A stretch of DNA of 64,000 bases, from the NCBI GenBank assembly GCA_956465555.1, contig OY101115.1, positions 620,001 to 684,000 on the forward strand, given 5' to 3'. A program made the position numbers and the translations under genes. Below, one piece after another: positions 42,609 to 52,432 of this stretch. Under the pieces are notes generated by a model. It saw only the letters and a program-made list of their open reading frames with translations, had not been told where the DNA came from and ran no database searches. This DNA comes from Nitzschia sp. pyKryTriq1 (taxonomy: Eukaryota; Bacillariophyta; Bacillariophyceae; Bacillariales; Bacillariaceae). The stretch's first letter is position 1. Every line of letters begins with the position of its first letter.

Positions 42609-43735
42609 CTAGAGTTCCTCAGTCGTGACTTTTTTGGCGGTGATCGTCGGTGGCGTAACCTTCGTCTTTACTACCGCTTTCATCAAATGGATACCCCCCT
42701 TGCGGACCGCCTCAATAGCTTCATCTCGCACCTTGGCTGCCTCCTCGTACTTTGCTTGTAGTGCATCTAACTCGGCATCATATTTTTCTTTTGCTTCCTT
42801 TAGCTTTGCTTCCTCCACCTTTACCATAGCCATCAACTCTTGTTTCGACTTGGCCAGATATTGTTCTATCAACTCCCGGGTAACAGCGTCACATCGATCC
42901 AAATCGGTCGGTGTGCACTGGGGCACTAAATTCTCTTTGGCAAATTCAGACAATTCTTGGTACGTTCGACCACCTTCGTACTCTTCCATGCTATTGGGGT
43001 GGCCATACATCAGCGTTGGAAACGATTTGATGTCCATGTATTCACAAAAGATTTTGCCTAGCTTCGATGAGCAATCCACTTCTGCCACCAGACCTACTTC
43101 ATTACCATCCCATTCTTCTGCTAACTTTTCCCCTATAACAAAACCCCCGAAGAGAGATATTTTATTCCACAATGTTAGCTTTTTTGAGTTTGCGATCGCT
43201 GATATGCAGGAATTCTGGGAAAGAGGACGAAACTTACAATCCTGCGACCAAGACGTCAAAGATTAGTAAGGGCCATGTTTCGTGGTACAGCATAATCATA
43301 ACACAAGTCGTCGAGTGTAAGGACTTACCGGTGCCTGTATTAATACGGATATAACGAGAGAATGGAACATGTTGTTGAACGAGAGAAATGGAACATGTTG
43401 TTGTAAGATGTCGAAATGACACATTTTTACTTCATCGGAGAACAAACATTGCGGTCATTGGCTCACCAAACGCTTGCAGAATGCACACCACGGCGCGAAA
43501 AACCTGTCAAAGATAAAGTAAAGAAGTATTAGTAAGACACAAATTGAACTCCGAATGAAGAATCGAGAGACATCTCACGATGTGTTCGGTACAATGCGAC
43601 GACGTACTTGATGAAGACAGTCTTTCCGCTCGTTTGTTCGTCGAACGTTCGGCTATTCAAACTCAAAACGTCATAGGCACCGATCTTGGGAACAAAAGCC
43701 AAGAAGGCAACACAAAATGAAAACAACCTCATCAT
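42609..43735 (-). CDS. Short protein disulfide isomerase with CAFC site and two micro-exons
   Basis: The best model has five exons: 43735-43608, 43503-43467, 43334-43329 (6 nt, Ala-Pro), 43241-43238 (4 nt) and 43132-42609. All four introns (104, 132, 87 and 105 nt) have GT-AG ends with strong donors (GTACGT, GTGAGC, GTAAGT, GTAAGT). The spliced product has 232 residues and reads VFIKFFAPWCAFCKRLAPDW and on to EKLAEEW, an ideal thioredoxin-fold PDI sequence. Without the micro-exons the core APDW-EKL segment cannot be assembled. A signal peptide covers residues 1-20, the CxxC site is CAFC (about 49-52), the thioredoxin fold ends near 130 and a charged coiled tail follows. The C-terminus TTEEL is a poor match to KDEL. 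It is a paralogue of the two PDIs on the plus strand. Confidence 0.88.
43353..43403 (+). repeat. 25-26-bp tandem pair inside a PDI intron
   Basis: Two adjacent copies of AACGAGAGAATGGAACATG plus TTGTTG, the second with one extra A, lie in the intron between exon 2 and the 6-nt exon of the minus-strand PDI gene. Confidence 0.8.
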
Positions 43736-45168
43736 GATAATATATGAAGCAGACTTTCGAATCAACAAAGTGTTTGTCGACAAGTACGGTATCCATTGTG
43801 GAGAGAGCCGAGCGAGAGAGCCGCATACATCCCACCAGCAAAAGAGCCGCTCTAGTAGAAGAGCCCCCTGCGTGCAACTGACGCGGTCCGACAACTGCCT
43901 CCAGCAGAAAAGCAGCGACAAGCGACTAAAGAAACGAAAACAAAGCGGCCACCTTATGTACTGTTGAAATACTAAGGTAATGAGCCTAGTATTTGGGCGA
44001 ATAGTCTAGTGCCTCGTCGGCGCGGGGTGGCCCACGCGGACCACGGACCACGTGGGCCGCGCGCAATTTACCCGAATTATCATGTAATATTTCCAATGCT
44101 CAACTTTGGAGTCGTCCGAAGCTGCAAGGATACCATTGCCAGACAAATGTTATGCATCATTCAGCATCATTACTTTATGAAGAAATATATTTTGTTTTCA
44201 AAAGCTGTGTTTGATGAATTATTTGATGTCCTCTTCGTGTTTTTCATTGCAGAGCGACCGGGTTGCTTTGAATCCAGTGGGTCAGCTACCACGTAGAGAA
44301 TGTACCACATCCTACGTGTGGGCCGCACACAACAATTTTTGTGGTCGAACCAAAAATGCATCATGGCCATCCTCCGGATGCACTGCAATAGACAATAAAC
44401 TAAAGCCAAACAAAATTACTGCTACAAAGTTATCTCTTTATTATCAGTTGATATCATGTGATGATTGGATTCATTGTTGAATGCTTCGTTTCGGACGAAT
44501 TGTCCAGATTTCTAGTCACAAACCCTCTTGTGGTGACATTTTACACGTTACGTGCGTTAGTTCGTGTAGTCCAGTTGGTCAAAAAAGGGTCGTCTACTCC
44601 TACCTCTACCAAGATAGCTTTCCAAAAAACAAACTATTCTAAATCAAAAGACTTGTTTCAACAACTTTATTATTAATAATTTAGGGGAGTGATAGTGGTG
44701 TCTTAGTTTGAATGAGTTTTGATAACTACGGAAGCCTTTCAAATTTGTTGACGACAAGCCACGTGGCGTTCAAATAAACCGCGGCGCGCATGCAGTCGTC
44801 GGCAATCAACGGTCATAATTATTAGAGGTTCATCATTCTTCCTCAGGCTTCTTTGGGAGTGACCGGCTCGCGTGATGAGGAAAATTTCCTCATCACGAAA
44901 TTATTTATTAACTGTTACGGTAAGTGTACCGGTAGGTTCTACCGGTATGATATCGTTATCCTTTGGTTCTATCTCGACCGCGCGTGAAACCCAAGCCCCC
45001 GGCCGATCGTGCAACCATCATCATTCATCCATGTCTCCTTGCTTGATTCATCATCCATACCTGGTACCGTACTTGTACAGTACCGGTAATCCATCGTCCA
45101 CGGTATCGAGAATATCGAGCTTCACGTCATATTTTTTGGACCATTGGCAACACAACAAGCTATCGACC
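43736..45168. other. 1.4-kb intergenic region between PDI genes
   Basis: No gene is seen. GGCCCACG and CGTGGGCC arms (about 44030-44060) can form a hairpin, and CACGTAG...CTACGTG (about 44291-44319) another. Both are followed by similar GTGGGCCGC words, hinting at a small degenerate element. A perfect palindrome lies at 44871-44897. The right end is the promoter side of the Cys-PDI gene. Confidence 0.45.
44871..44897. repeat. Perfect 13-bp-arm palindrome
   Basis: CGTGATGAGGAAA and its exact reverse complement TTTCCTCATCACG are separated by one base. It lies 272 bp upstream of the Cys-PDI start. It could be a regulatory dimer site, a hairpin or chance. Confidence 0.9.
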
Positions 45169-45952
45169 ATGAAAATCTTTTCTGTTGCTCTCCTTGGCCT
45201 TTTGGCCGGAACTAATGCCATCGAGCTGACCCCCGACAATTGGGACGATGCCGTCGCTGGAAAGACAGTCTTCATCAAATTCTTCGCCCCTTGGTGTGGA
45301 CATTGGTGAGTGGTGTTGTGGTTTGCTTTGCGCGCGTTTGAAGGATCGCCACTTTGTCTCTGAAACCTTTGGTTGTTTTTTTCTCTTGATCTTGCCCCCG
45401 ATCTCATCGCCTCTTTCCACTGTGTTTTTTCGCAGTAAAAAGTTGAAGCCCGATTGGGACAAGCTAATGGACGCATTCGCCGACTCGCCCTCCGGACTTG
45501 TCGCCGATGTGGACTGCACTACTGAGGGCAAGGCACTCTGCGATGCCAATGGTGTGCGAGGATATCCTACTCTGAAGTGGGGAGATCCGTCGGCCTTGGA
45601 AGACTACAAGGGTGGACGCGACCTCGACTCATTGAAGAAATTTGCCGAGGAAAACCTCAAGCCCATCTGCTCGCCCTCCAACATTGACCTTTGCGACGCT
45701 GAGAAGAAGGCCGAGATCGAGAAGTTCATGGCTATGTCCGCTGATGACCTTGATGCCGCTATCTCCGACAAGGAGAAGAAGATGGAAGAAGCCGAAGAGG
45801 CCTTCAAGACTGGCGTCGAGGAACTTCAAGAGAAGTACCAGAGTCTGATGACCGCCAAGGACGAGACTCTTGAGGAAATCAAGAACTCTGGACTTGGACT
45901 CATGAAGGCCGTCAAGGCCTCCAAGGGCAAGTCTAGCAAGGACGAGCTTTAA
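45169..45952 (+). CDS. Short protein disulfide isomerase, CGHC, KDEL
   Basis: Exons 45169-45305 and 45436-45952 are joined across a 130-nt intron (GTGAGT...CGCAG) to give 217 residues. A signal peptide (about 1-18, ending TNA) precedes one thioredoxin domain with FFAPWCGHCKKLKPDW (active-site Cys43 and Cys46; the intron splits the second Cys codon). KGGRDLDSLKKFAEENL closes the fold. A charged helical tail of about 80 residues ends in KDEL, so the protein stays in the ER lumen, where it should oxidise or rearrange disulfides. It has one catalytic domain instead of the two of classical PDI. It is the cysteine counterpart of the gene at 46876. Confidence 0.95.
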
Positions 45953-46875
45953 AGTTGCTGCGATACCAAGCAAGAATATAAACGTCCCCTGTCGTCACCG
46001 CTCATCCATCTTCCTCTGCTGGTTGCTGCGTACTACTAATCTTACTTTAAATTTCTAAACCAACTTGCTGTGATAAAGACAAACGCGAGACACAAACTGA
46101 CTTGCACATCAAAGCAGAGTTTGTACGTTGAGTACTGGTGTTTATCTAGCTAGGTAGAGAGTAGACTACGAGTATGCTGTATCCGTCACAAACGGCACAC
46201 AAGTCAGACGCAAGGAGATGGACAAGATGATGCCTGCCGATCATACTTGTACCTGGTAATAACTGGTTATCGTTACTAATTATTGCTAGAGTACAGTACT
46301 TCGACCGTCGCACACGACCGTTTGCCGATCCAGATCTTCCTGCTGCTTCGCTTCCTGTTCGGATTCGATTGTCGCCCAAAACAGATGGCGCTGGCTTTCG
46401 GCAATTTCGTTGGCACGCGGGCCGGTCAGTTCCCCAGCAAAGCCAAACGTCTACCACCGGTACTGTACCGGTACCAGGGACTGTACCGTACTCGTACCGT
46501 TACGAATGCACACACTTGTACTCGTACAGTACAAGTACTCGTACCGGTATGTAACCAGATCAAGTACTGTGCAGGTACATACCGCTCGGTACGTTCTTGC
46601 ACGGGTACAAACATTACGAACGGGTTCTGGGGGGGGGGGGGGTCATTTTTTTCGACCCGGGCGGGGGACGTACTTAGAATGCTGCTTTTGTGGTTGGCCT
46701 TCGTTCGTCGTTGGTACCAACGACGTAGAAATCTACGGTAAAAGCGATCGAAATAGATCGTGCGACGGTGTTCTGCCGGCAATGCGAGCGACCCCCCGCT
46801 CGATCGGTTGAACTCGAAGTCATCTCACCTCGAAGAATCTGTTGTCATTCTCACCAGAAACAACATCTTGTGACC
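45953..46875. other. Intergenic between tandem PDI genes
   Basis: No gene is seen. The sequence is dense in GTAC/CCGG words (46455-46560) and holds a run of 14 G (46629-46642). No SECIS-like fold is seen after the Cys-PDI stop. Confidence 0.5.
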
Positions 46876-47685
46876 ATGAAAACCTTTACCGTTGCCCTGC
46901 TTGGCCTTTTGGCCGGAACTAACGCTCTCGAGCTGACTCCCGAAACTTGGGACGATGCCGTCGCTGGAAAGACCGTCTTCATTAAATTCCTCGCCCCTTG
47001 GTGAGGTCACTGGTGAGTTATTTTCTTGCGCTTGACGAACCTCGGTTGGTTCTTTCGGGACATTTTTGGAAGAAATCGTCGGAAGGTCCCCACGGGAGAT
47101 GGATGACTTGGTTCTCTTGATCTTGACCGCCAATCTCATTTCTCCTTCCATTGTCGGTTTCATCGTAGTAAAAAAATGAAGCCTGATTGGGACAAGCTAA
47201 TGGACGCATTCGCTGACTCCCCCTCCGCACTCATCGCCGATGTGGACTGCACTACCGAGGGCAAGGCACTCTGCGATGCCAACGGTATTCGAGGATACCC
47301 CACCATCAAGTGGGGAGATCCGTCGGCCTTGGAAGACTACAAGGGTGGACGCGACTACGACTCGTTGAAGAAATTCGCCGAGGAAAACCTAAAGCCCATC
47401 TGCTCGCCCTCCAACATTGACCTTTGCGACGCTGAGAAGAAGGCCGAGATCGAGAAGTTCATGGCTATGTCCGCCGCTGAACTTGATTCCGCCATCTCCG
47501 AAAAGGAGAAGAAGATGGAAGAAGCCGAAGAGGCCTTCAAGAATGGTGTCTCGGAACTTCAAGAGAAGTACCAGAGTCTGATGACCGCCAAGGACGAGAC
47601 TCTTGAGGAAATCAAGAACTCTGGACTTGGACTCATGAAGGCCGTCAAGGCCTCCAAGGGCAAGTCTAGCAAGGACGAGCTGTAA
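46876..47685 (+). CDS. Selenocysteine-containing protein disulfide isomerase (UGHC), KDEL
   Basis: Exons 46876-47012 and 47169-47685 (intron 156 nt, GTGAGT...CGTAG) have the same lengths and phase as the Cys-PDI gene 1.7 kb upstream. The first active-site codon, TGT in that gene, is TGA here (47002-47004), giving APW-U-GHC-KKMKPDW with U43. The rest is intact to the terminal KDEL: 217 residues with signal peptide, one thioredoxin domain and charged helical tail. Changes from the paralogue are few and conservative (Leu to Ile, Val to Ile, Leu to Tyr), and many codon changes are silent, so the protein appears to be under selection rather than decaying. A SECIS-like hairpin lies 158 nt past the stop. 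Sec PDIs are known from some algae such as Ostreococcus and Emiliania. A nonsense mutation is the alternative. Confidence 0.82.
47002..47004 (+). other. In-frame TGA, predicted selenocysteine codon of PDI
   Basis: TGA replaces the codon for the first, nucleophilic cysteine of the CGHC motif. The paralogue at 45169 has TGT at the matching place. The reading frame continues normally for 174 further codons across the intron. Confidence 0.82.
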
Positions 47686-47843
47686 CTTTGCTCCGGGTCT
47701 ACATTTTGCGTTGTTGTATGAGCTGTAAAGTATTCGCTTGTGCGTTGCGTGTTTGTTTGGCGAAAAACCGATGGGGTGAATGGTGAAGTGTTGGCGACGG
47801 CGAACACTTCCGGGCTGTAGTCCGTGGTTATATTATTGCAGGA

Positions 47844-47908
47844 ATGACGTTTCTAGAATTGTCACAAATGCTTTGTTTTTGTGTCAATCTTGCGACTGAG
47901 AAAGTGAT
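47844..47908 (+). promoter_or_regulatory. Candidate SECIS element of the Sec-PDI gene
   Basis: The element starts GGAATGACG (ATGA at 47844-47847), the same core as in the SelM-like gene, and ends TGAT (47905-47908). TTTCTAG pairs with CT-AGAAA around one bulged G. AA follows directly, then TTGTCACAAA pairs with TTTTGTGTCAA with one mismatch. Unpaired bases on the 3' side make it less regular than the first SECIS, so the fold is probable rather than certain. Confidence 0.65.
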
Positions 47909-48593
47909 CCAGTCTCTGTGCAAGCCGGTTAGCTTCATTGCTGGCGAAAACGGAGAACGATTGCATTGCAATACCTTTTCTTGTGGACTACAGTCTTTCA
48001 TTTATTCCCTTCGATTTGAAACCATTCATTACGCGACGTGAAGAGTGGTACGGAGGTTCACTGTACACAAGCTTAATTACGAATAGTAACTATTATTTAT
48101 TTGATATTTTATGATTCAGATGCCGAGCTTAATTTTGGTACACTGCTGCCACAGTTCTACCAGTATGATTTTCGACGACAACAGAACTCTGACGCACCTT
48201 TTGATTGCCTGAACGTACTTGGGCACAGTACTAGAGTAGAAGTTGACTCCTCATGCTAACTTTAAAAGTCCACGACGCTCCAAAATGTTTCATAAAAAAA
48301 TGGTAGCCGTTTTACGGGAATCGTGGTACTGTAGTATGCACTTTACGTACAGTAGTCTAGTCTAATTACGTTGTCATTAACATTATTTCAATCATTCCTT
48401 GACAAAGTAGAGGAGGATCCCCTGTTGCAGAGAGTTTACTTGTGTACCCATGCAATAGTACAACTGCAATAACTCTAGCTAGTACTGTACTGGTAGTCTA
48501 CTACTATTTCTCCAGAAAAAGTAAATATCAACGCCAACATATTTCAATATTTATAAAGCTAAAGTTTATCCGCTTTTGGTACTGTACTGAGCG
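47909..48593. other. Intergenic, no gene seen
   Basis: The gap between the Sec-PDI SECIS and tRNA-Arg is AT-rich with no convincing coding frame. GTAC words occur near 48320-48350 and 48480-48500. Confidence 0.5.
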
Positions 48594-48665
48594 GCCGATG
48601 TGGCGCAATGGTAGCGCGTTTGCCTCCTAAGCAAAAGGTTGTGCGTTCGAATCGCATCTTCGGTA
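48594..48665 (+). tRNA. trnR-CCU: tRNA-Arg (CCU)
   Basis: The D-arm is GCGC-AATGGTA-GCGC, the anticodon loop C-T-CCT-A-A sits within TTTGC/GCAAA, and the T-arm is GTGCG-TTCGAAT-CGCAT. The acceptor stem GCCGATG/CTTCGGT has one G-T pair and one T-T mismatch. The anticodon CCT reads AGG. There is no intron. Confidence 0.9.
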
Positions 48666-49413
48666 GAAGTCATCAGAACTTTTACATCCGTACTGTAGTT
48701 CTCGGTCGGTCATGGTGTGGCTTCCTTTTGTTTTACAAGAATGATCCTCTAGTCCACAACATTGCTGCTACCGTTTCTTGTTTGGGTTTAGTATGAGTAT
48801 GGATATATATATCTTCGAGTTTGCATACTGAAAGCAACAACAGATTGCTTTCTCTACAGTACCGTATCTCCTCTCTCAACTACTACCAGGTACTCTAGCT
48901 CTACTACCCGAGTACCACCTGTGCGCACTTGTATCATGCCCCAGTTTGAAAACACGGGCTTCAGACCCACCACTCTAATCATCATCATCATCAATCATCA
49001 TCACGAAATAATTTGGCGAGGTCCCGTATTTGAGCAGTTCGAGCTCTCGAAGAATGATGTGTCGTCGATCTGGCTGCTGGCTGAGATGCCGCCCCGCCCC
49101 CGGCTGGTTCGTTTGGGGCCAACCGTTGAGCGGGCCAATAGCATCTCGTGTAGAAATCCTACGTGGCCATACTGCGAGCCACATGGAGAATCTCCTCGAA
49201 CCACATCGTCGAAGAGCGAGACGGATGGCCCAAACGTTTCAGTTTTCGTCGGTCGTCTTGCACCACACCTCACACGACTACAGTACAGTAAAGTTAAGCC
49301 TGTACGACGCTTTTCGCGAGGTTCACAATCAAAAAAGTGGAAATAGAGTTGTTGTTTGTTGTTGTTTGTGAAACACGCATCAATATATCACCCACAATTA
49401 CTATTAGTATATT
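48666..49413. other. Intergenic, promoter side of a ubiquitin protease
   Basis: No gene is seen. Short ATC repeats occur at about 48980-49005. Frames on both strands here are overlapping and without motifs. Confidence 0.5.
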
Positions 49414-51630
49414 ATGACAGCACTAGTCGTCTCAATACAACCCTTGGGTGGTCCCTCGTTTGGAGATTATCATCATCGACAGCAGCAGCAGCAACAACAC
49501 GAGCACGATGATGAAGAGGACAATGATGAAACAGGGCATGTGGTACAAGAAGTATTGGTGGACGAGACCAATGCCAGCACGCAAGAGAGCAACCACAATC
49601 GCAACTATTCTTACAGTCATCCCTCTGTAGATGCTGCTCCTGCTCCTGCTCCTGCTCCTCCTCCTTTATCTCCCATGGACGGCATGCCTCGTTCTTGCTA
49701 TTCCCTCGATGAAGAAGAAGTAGCAGTAGACGTGGAGGCCGACGACAACGATATGGTACTTGTACAAGCAGAGGACGATACAAGCACCTTACCAATTCTT
49801 CGTGCCCAGAGTCACGATTCGGAAGGCAGCTATGTGGTGGTCGATCGAATCAATGACGATGACGACGATGATTCGCTTCCCTCGCTCAACGACATGGAGG
49901 ATGTTGTCAAGACAGACCAAGTAGTAGTGGAGCAACAACAGCAGGAAGAACTGGTTCCTCTACTGCTTGCCGCCTCGACTGATAATGTCATGGAGGATGA
50001 GGGAGAAGCTGTTGCAGCACCGAGTACAAGTAATTGTACCACTACCACTACGCCGCAGCTGCCGTTTGGAGGTCTGAACAATCTAGGAAACACGTGCTAT
50101 CTCAATTCAGCGCTTCAGATGGTGGCAAGTCTCGATGATTTTTCCCAGCAAATTCAAGAGCACATCCCCGCCGCTGAAATTGCTGCTGCTGCTGCTGCTG
50201 TGGAAGAAAAAGAAGAATCAGCAGCATCGTCCTCCACCACAGAAGCAGAAACCCTGCGACAAGCCTTGGTCTCGGTATTGGAGCGGTTGGCTCATGGGGA
50301 AACCTTTTCCCCGGACGCCTTCAAGAGCAAGGTGGATGAACGGTCGCCACTTTTCATTGGGTATCGACAACAGGATGCTCATGAATTCTTAACAACACTG
50401 CTGGATCTCGTCGATGAAGATTACAAGAAAAAAGATGAACCACCACAACCACCAGCGGTGGATGACGAGGAGATGAAGGTTGATGATAACGACAAAGTCT
50501 CCTCCTGCTGTTGCTCGACGTCGCATGACGTTGTGGTGGGCACAAACAGTCTTGAACAGGATGACCAACAAATGCTGGACGGGGCCGCGTCACCTGTCAA
50601 GAAGCAGCGTCTCGATCAAGGTCATCCTCACGAGGCAGAATCGGCCGTTCCAGAAGTCAACGACATTCCGTCCTTGGTCACTAGTCAATCATTCAAGGAT
50701 TTGCAGTTTGCGGATATCGAAAACCTGCTCCACGGAGATGGTGCCGCAGCAGCAAAAGGGTCTCGATGTGCTGCGGCAGAAAAGGAAGAAGGACTGAAAT
50801 GCAAGCTGGTGGGTGGACGAATGAGTACCTCGGGTGCTGCGCTGACACGATGGGACGAGGAAAACAATATGGCCGCGTCACCGAACAGTGTCAAGCCCAT
50901 GGCAGAAGATGATAATGATGTTGATGGTGAAAGTAGCCCCGCACCAGAGGAAGAGCAAAAGCCCTTCTCTCCCGTGGACGACTACTTTACAACGCAAGTT
51001 CAAGTCTGCCTGACGTGTGACTCCTGTAAATACCGGCGAAGTCACACAGAGACTTATCTTCACTTATCTTTGGAGATTGGACCGTCGATCGGCAGTATCG
51101 AAGAGGGTTTGCGCTCTTTTTTCAAACCTGAAAAGAGGGAGATAAAGTGTGAGAAGTGCTTTTGTGAGACTGCCTTGCAAACCACAGAAATCACAAAACT
51201 ACCGCGAGCCTTACTCTTCCACCTCAAGCGATTCATTGTCGACATCAGCCCCGACTATACCAGCATCTCTTATCGCAAGGATCAATCACCTGTATCCTTT
51301 GAACCACACCTCGAATTGGACGAACACTCGGGCGCCCTGAGCGAGGTTGTGGCTATCGATGAGATTATTCTTCCAAAGAATTCTCGATATGGAATCCGAA
51401 GTGTAGTCAATCATATTGGTAGCTCAGCATCGTGCGGGCACTATACTGCTGACGCGTTTCGAGTCATGAAGGACGACGAGGAGGACGACGAGGACAATTT
51501 GGTGAGGGACAAACGAGAGTGGCTCCGATTTAATGACTCGTACGTTTCCAAGATTTCTCAGGCGGAAGCTGTCGACAATGCGGCTAGCACTGCCTACATG
51601 GTTTTGTATGAGCTAGAGGCAATGGAATAG
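49414..51630 (+). CDS. Ubiquitin-specific protease (USP family), copy 1
   Basis: A single exon of 738 residues. An acidic, low-complexity N-terminus (1-215, with His/Gln and Pro/Ala runs) precedes the USP fold. The Cys box is GGLNNLGNTCYLNSALQMV (C228), the QQDAHEF motif is at about 315-321, and the His box is CGHYTADAFRV (H676). A Cys pair CLTCDSC and later CEKCFC form the zinc-binding knuckle of many USPs. A disordered insert of about 170 residues (about 340-515) splits the domain. WLRFNDSYVSKI near the end is the last conserved USP strand with its Asn/Asp. It should remove ubiquitin from proteins; the target is unknown. It is related to the gene at 54952-57995. Confidence 0.92.
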   Translation: MTALVVSIQPLGGPSFGDYHHRQQQQQQHEHDDEEDNDETGHVVQEVLVDETNASTQESNHNRNYSYSHPSVDAAPAPAPAPPPLSPMDGMPRSCYSLDEEEVAVDVEADDNDMVLVQAEDDTSTLPILRAQSHDSEGSYVVVDRINDDDDDDSLPSLNDMEDVVKTDQVVVEQQQQEELVPLLLAASTDNVMEDEGEAVAAPSTSNCTTTTTPQLPFGGLNNLGNTCYLNSALQMVASLDDFSQQIQEHIPAAEIAAAAAAVEEKEESAASSSTTEAETLRQALVSVLERLAHGETFSPDAFKSKVDERSPLFIGYRQQDAHEFLTTLLDLVDEDYKKKDEPPQPPAVDDEEMKVDDNDKVSSCCCSTSHDVVVGTNSLEQDDQQMLDGAASPVKKQRLDQGHPHEAESAVPEVNDIPSLVTSQSFKDLQFADIENLLHGDGAAAAKGSRCAAAEKEEGLKCKLVGGRMSTSGAALTRWDEENNMAASPNSVKPMAEDDNDVDGESSPAPEEEQKPFSPVDDYFTTQVQVCLTCDSCKYRRSHTETYLHLSLEIGPSIGSIEEGLRSFFKPEKREIKCEKCFCETALQTTEITKLPRALLFHLKRFIVDISPDYTSISYRKDQSPVSFEPHLELDEHSGALSEVVAIDEIILPKNSRYGIRSVVNHIGSSASCGHYTADAFRVMKDDEEDDEDNLVRDKREWLRFNDSYVSKISQAEAVDNAASTAYMVLYELEAME

Positions 51631-51805
51631 AAAGGGTGAGGAGGCTGTTGATAAAAGGAAGTGGAATAACAATGGATTATGACAGCTTTTCTTCTGATTT
51701 TTATCGCTTATAGTAGAATGTTGTCTTGCGTTCTGTCGTTGGCGAGATGCATTGCGTGTGTAAGAGAAAAAAATTTCCGGCATCGTTCGCATGGTTTATA
51801 AATCG

Positions 51806-52432
51806 TCAAAGAAAATCGTCTTCATCTTGTTCTGCTACCGGCACCTCTTCCTCTTCAAACGTAAAGTCATCGTCCTCAATTTCCTCCACGAACGCGAAGT
51901 AATGCTCGTCATCAAGCCCATCCACAGCAGCCGAAGCCTCAACTTCGTTGAGATGGCTGTCAAAAATCATCTCCTCTACTGGTTCGATTTTGAAGCCACC
52001 AGAGGAGCTGTGAGGCCTTTCTGGCGACGATTCCTGCTGCATAATCGCCTCCTCTTGCCGGATTTCATCTAGAAGAAAGCTACATGCGTCTGGGTCTACG
52101 ATTCCCTCGTACTCGTACATTTCGTCATCCAGAGGAGGCCGAGTGATGCTTCCCACCCGTCCATGAGAATACCATTCGTCGTAGTCTTCTTTGAATGACG
52201 ATCGCGCCGTTGTTGACAAAGCAGGACTCGACGAGTAGTAGCGACAACGTCCCGGATGCCTGGCATGCTTTCGGCGATGATCGTCCTTCAATGGGATTGT
52301 GAGCAGCTGCACAGCTGGAACAAGGGGCTGAGCCCATGATCGCAAGGATAAGGTGCCTTGCGATACTTTTGCCATGGCAGCCTTGGCAGCGAACATTGCT
52401 TTATGGCATGAAATCAGACCTTGTCGAAACAT
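51806..52432 (-). CDS. Unknown protein with possible mitochondrial pre-sequence
   Basis: A single exon of 208 residues. The N-terminus (about 1-60) is rich in Lys, Arg, Ala and Ser without acidic residues, consistent with a mitochondrial targeting peptide. A middle section with EDYDEWYSHGRVGSI and IVDPDACSFLLDEIRQEEAI may be a small folded region. The last 60 residues are strongly acidic (EEIEDDDFTFEEEEVPVAEQ). No family recognised. It is convergent with USP copy 1, with only 175 bp between stops. Confidence 0.6.
   Translation of the reverse strand: MFRQGLISCHKAMFAAKAAMAKVSQGTLSLRSWAQPLVPAVQLLTIPLKDDHRRKHARHPGRCRYYSSSPALSTTARSSFKEDYDEWYSHGRVGSITRPPLDDEMYEYEGIVDPDACSFLLDEIRQEEAIMQQESSPERPHSSSGGFKIEPVEEMIFDSHLNEVEASAAVDGLDDEHYFAFVEEIEDDDFTFEEEEVPVAEQDEDDFL

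Noticed and set aside
42625-43266. 213-codon plus-strand frame antisense to the PDI gene
   Set aside because: Ser/Ala-rich composition typical of the reverse of a charged coiled-coil gene.
44020-44330. GGCCCACG/CGTGGGCC and CACGTAG/CTACGTG hairpins as the ends of a transposon
   Set aside because: The two hairpins match each other only over a short word, with no target-site duplication or coding remains.
47002-47004. TGA in the third PDI gene as a plain nonsense mutation (pseudogene)
   Set aside because: All other codons, splice sites and the KDEL end are intact, replacements are conservative, the TGA falls exactly on a catalytic Cys, and a SECIS-like fold follows.
47785-47810. Strong hairpin GAAGTGTT...AACACTTC as the SECIS of the Sec-PDI
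   Set aside because: It lacks the ATGA/GA quartet and the unpaired AA; the element at 47844-47908 has both.
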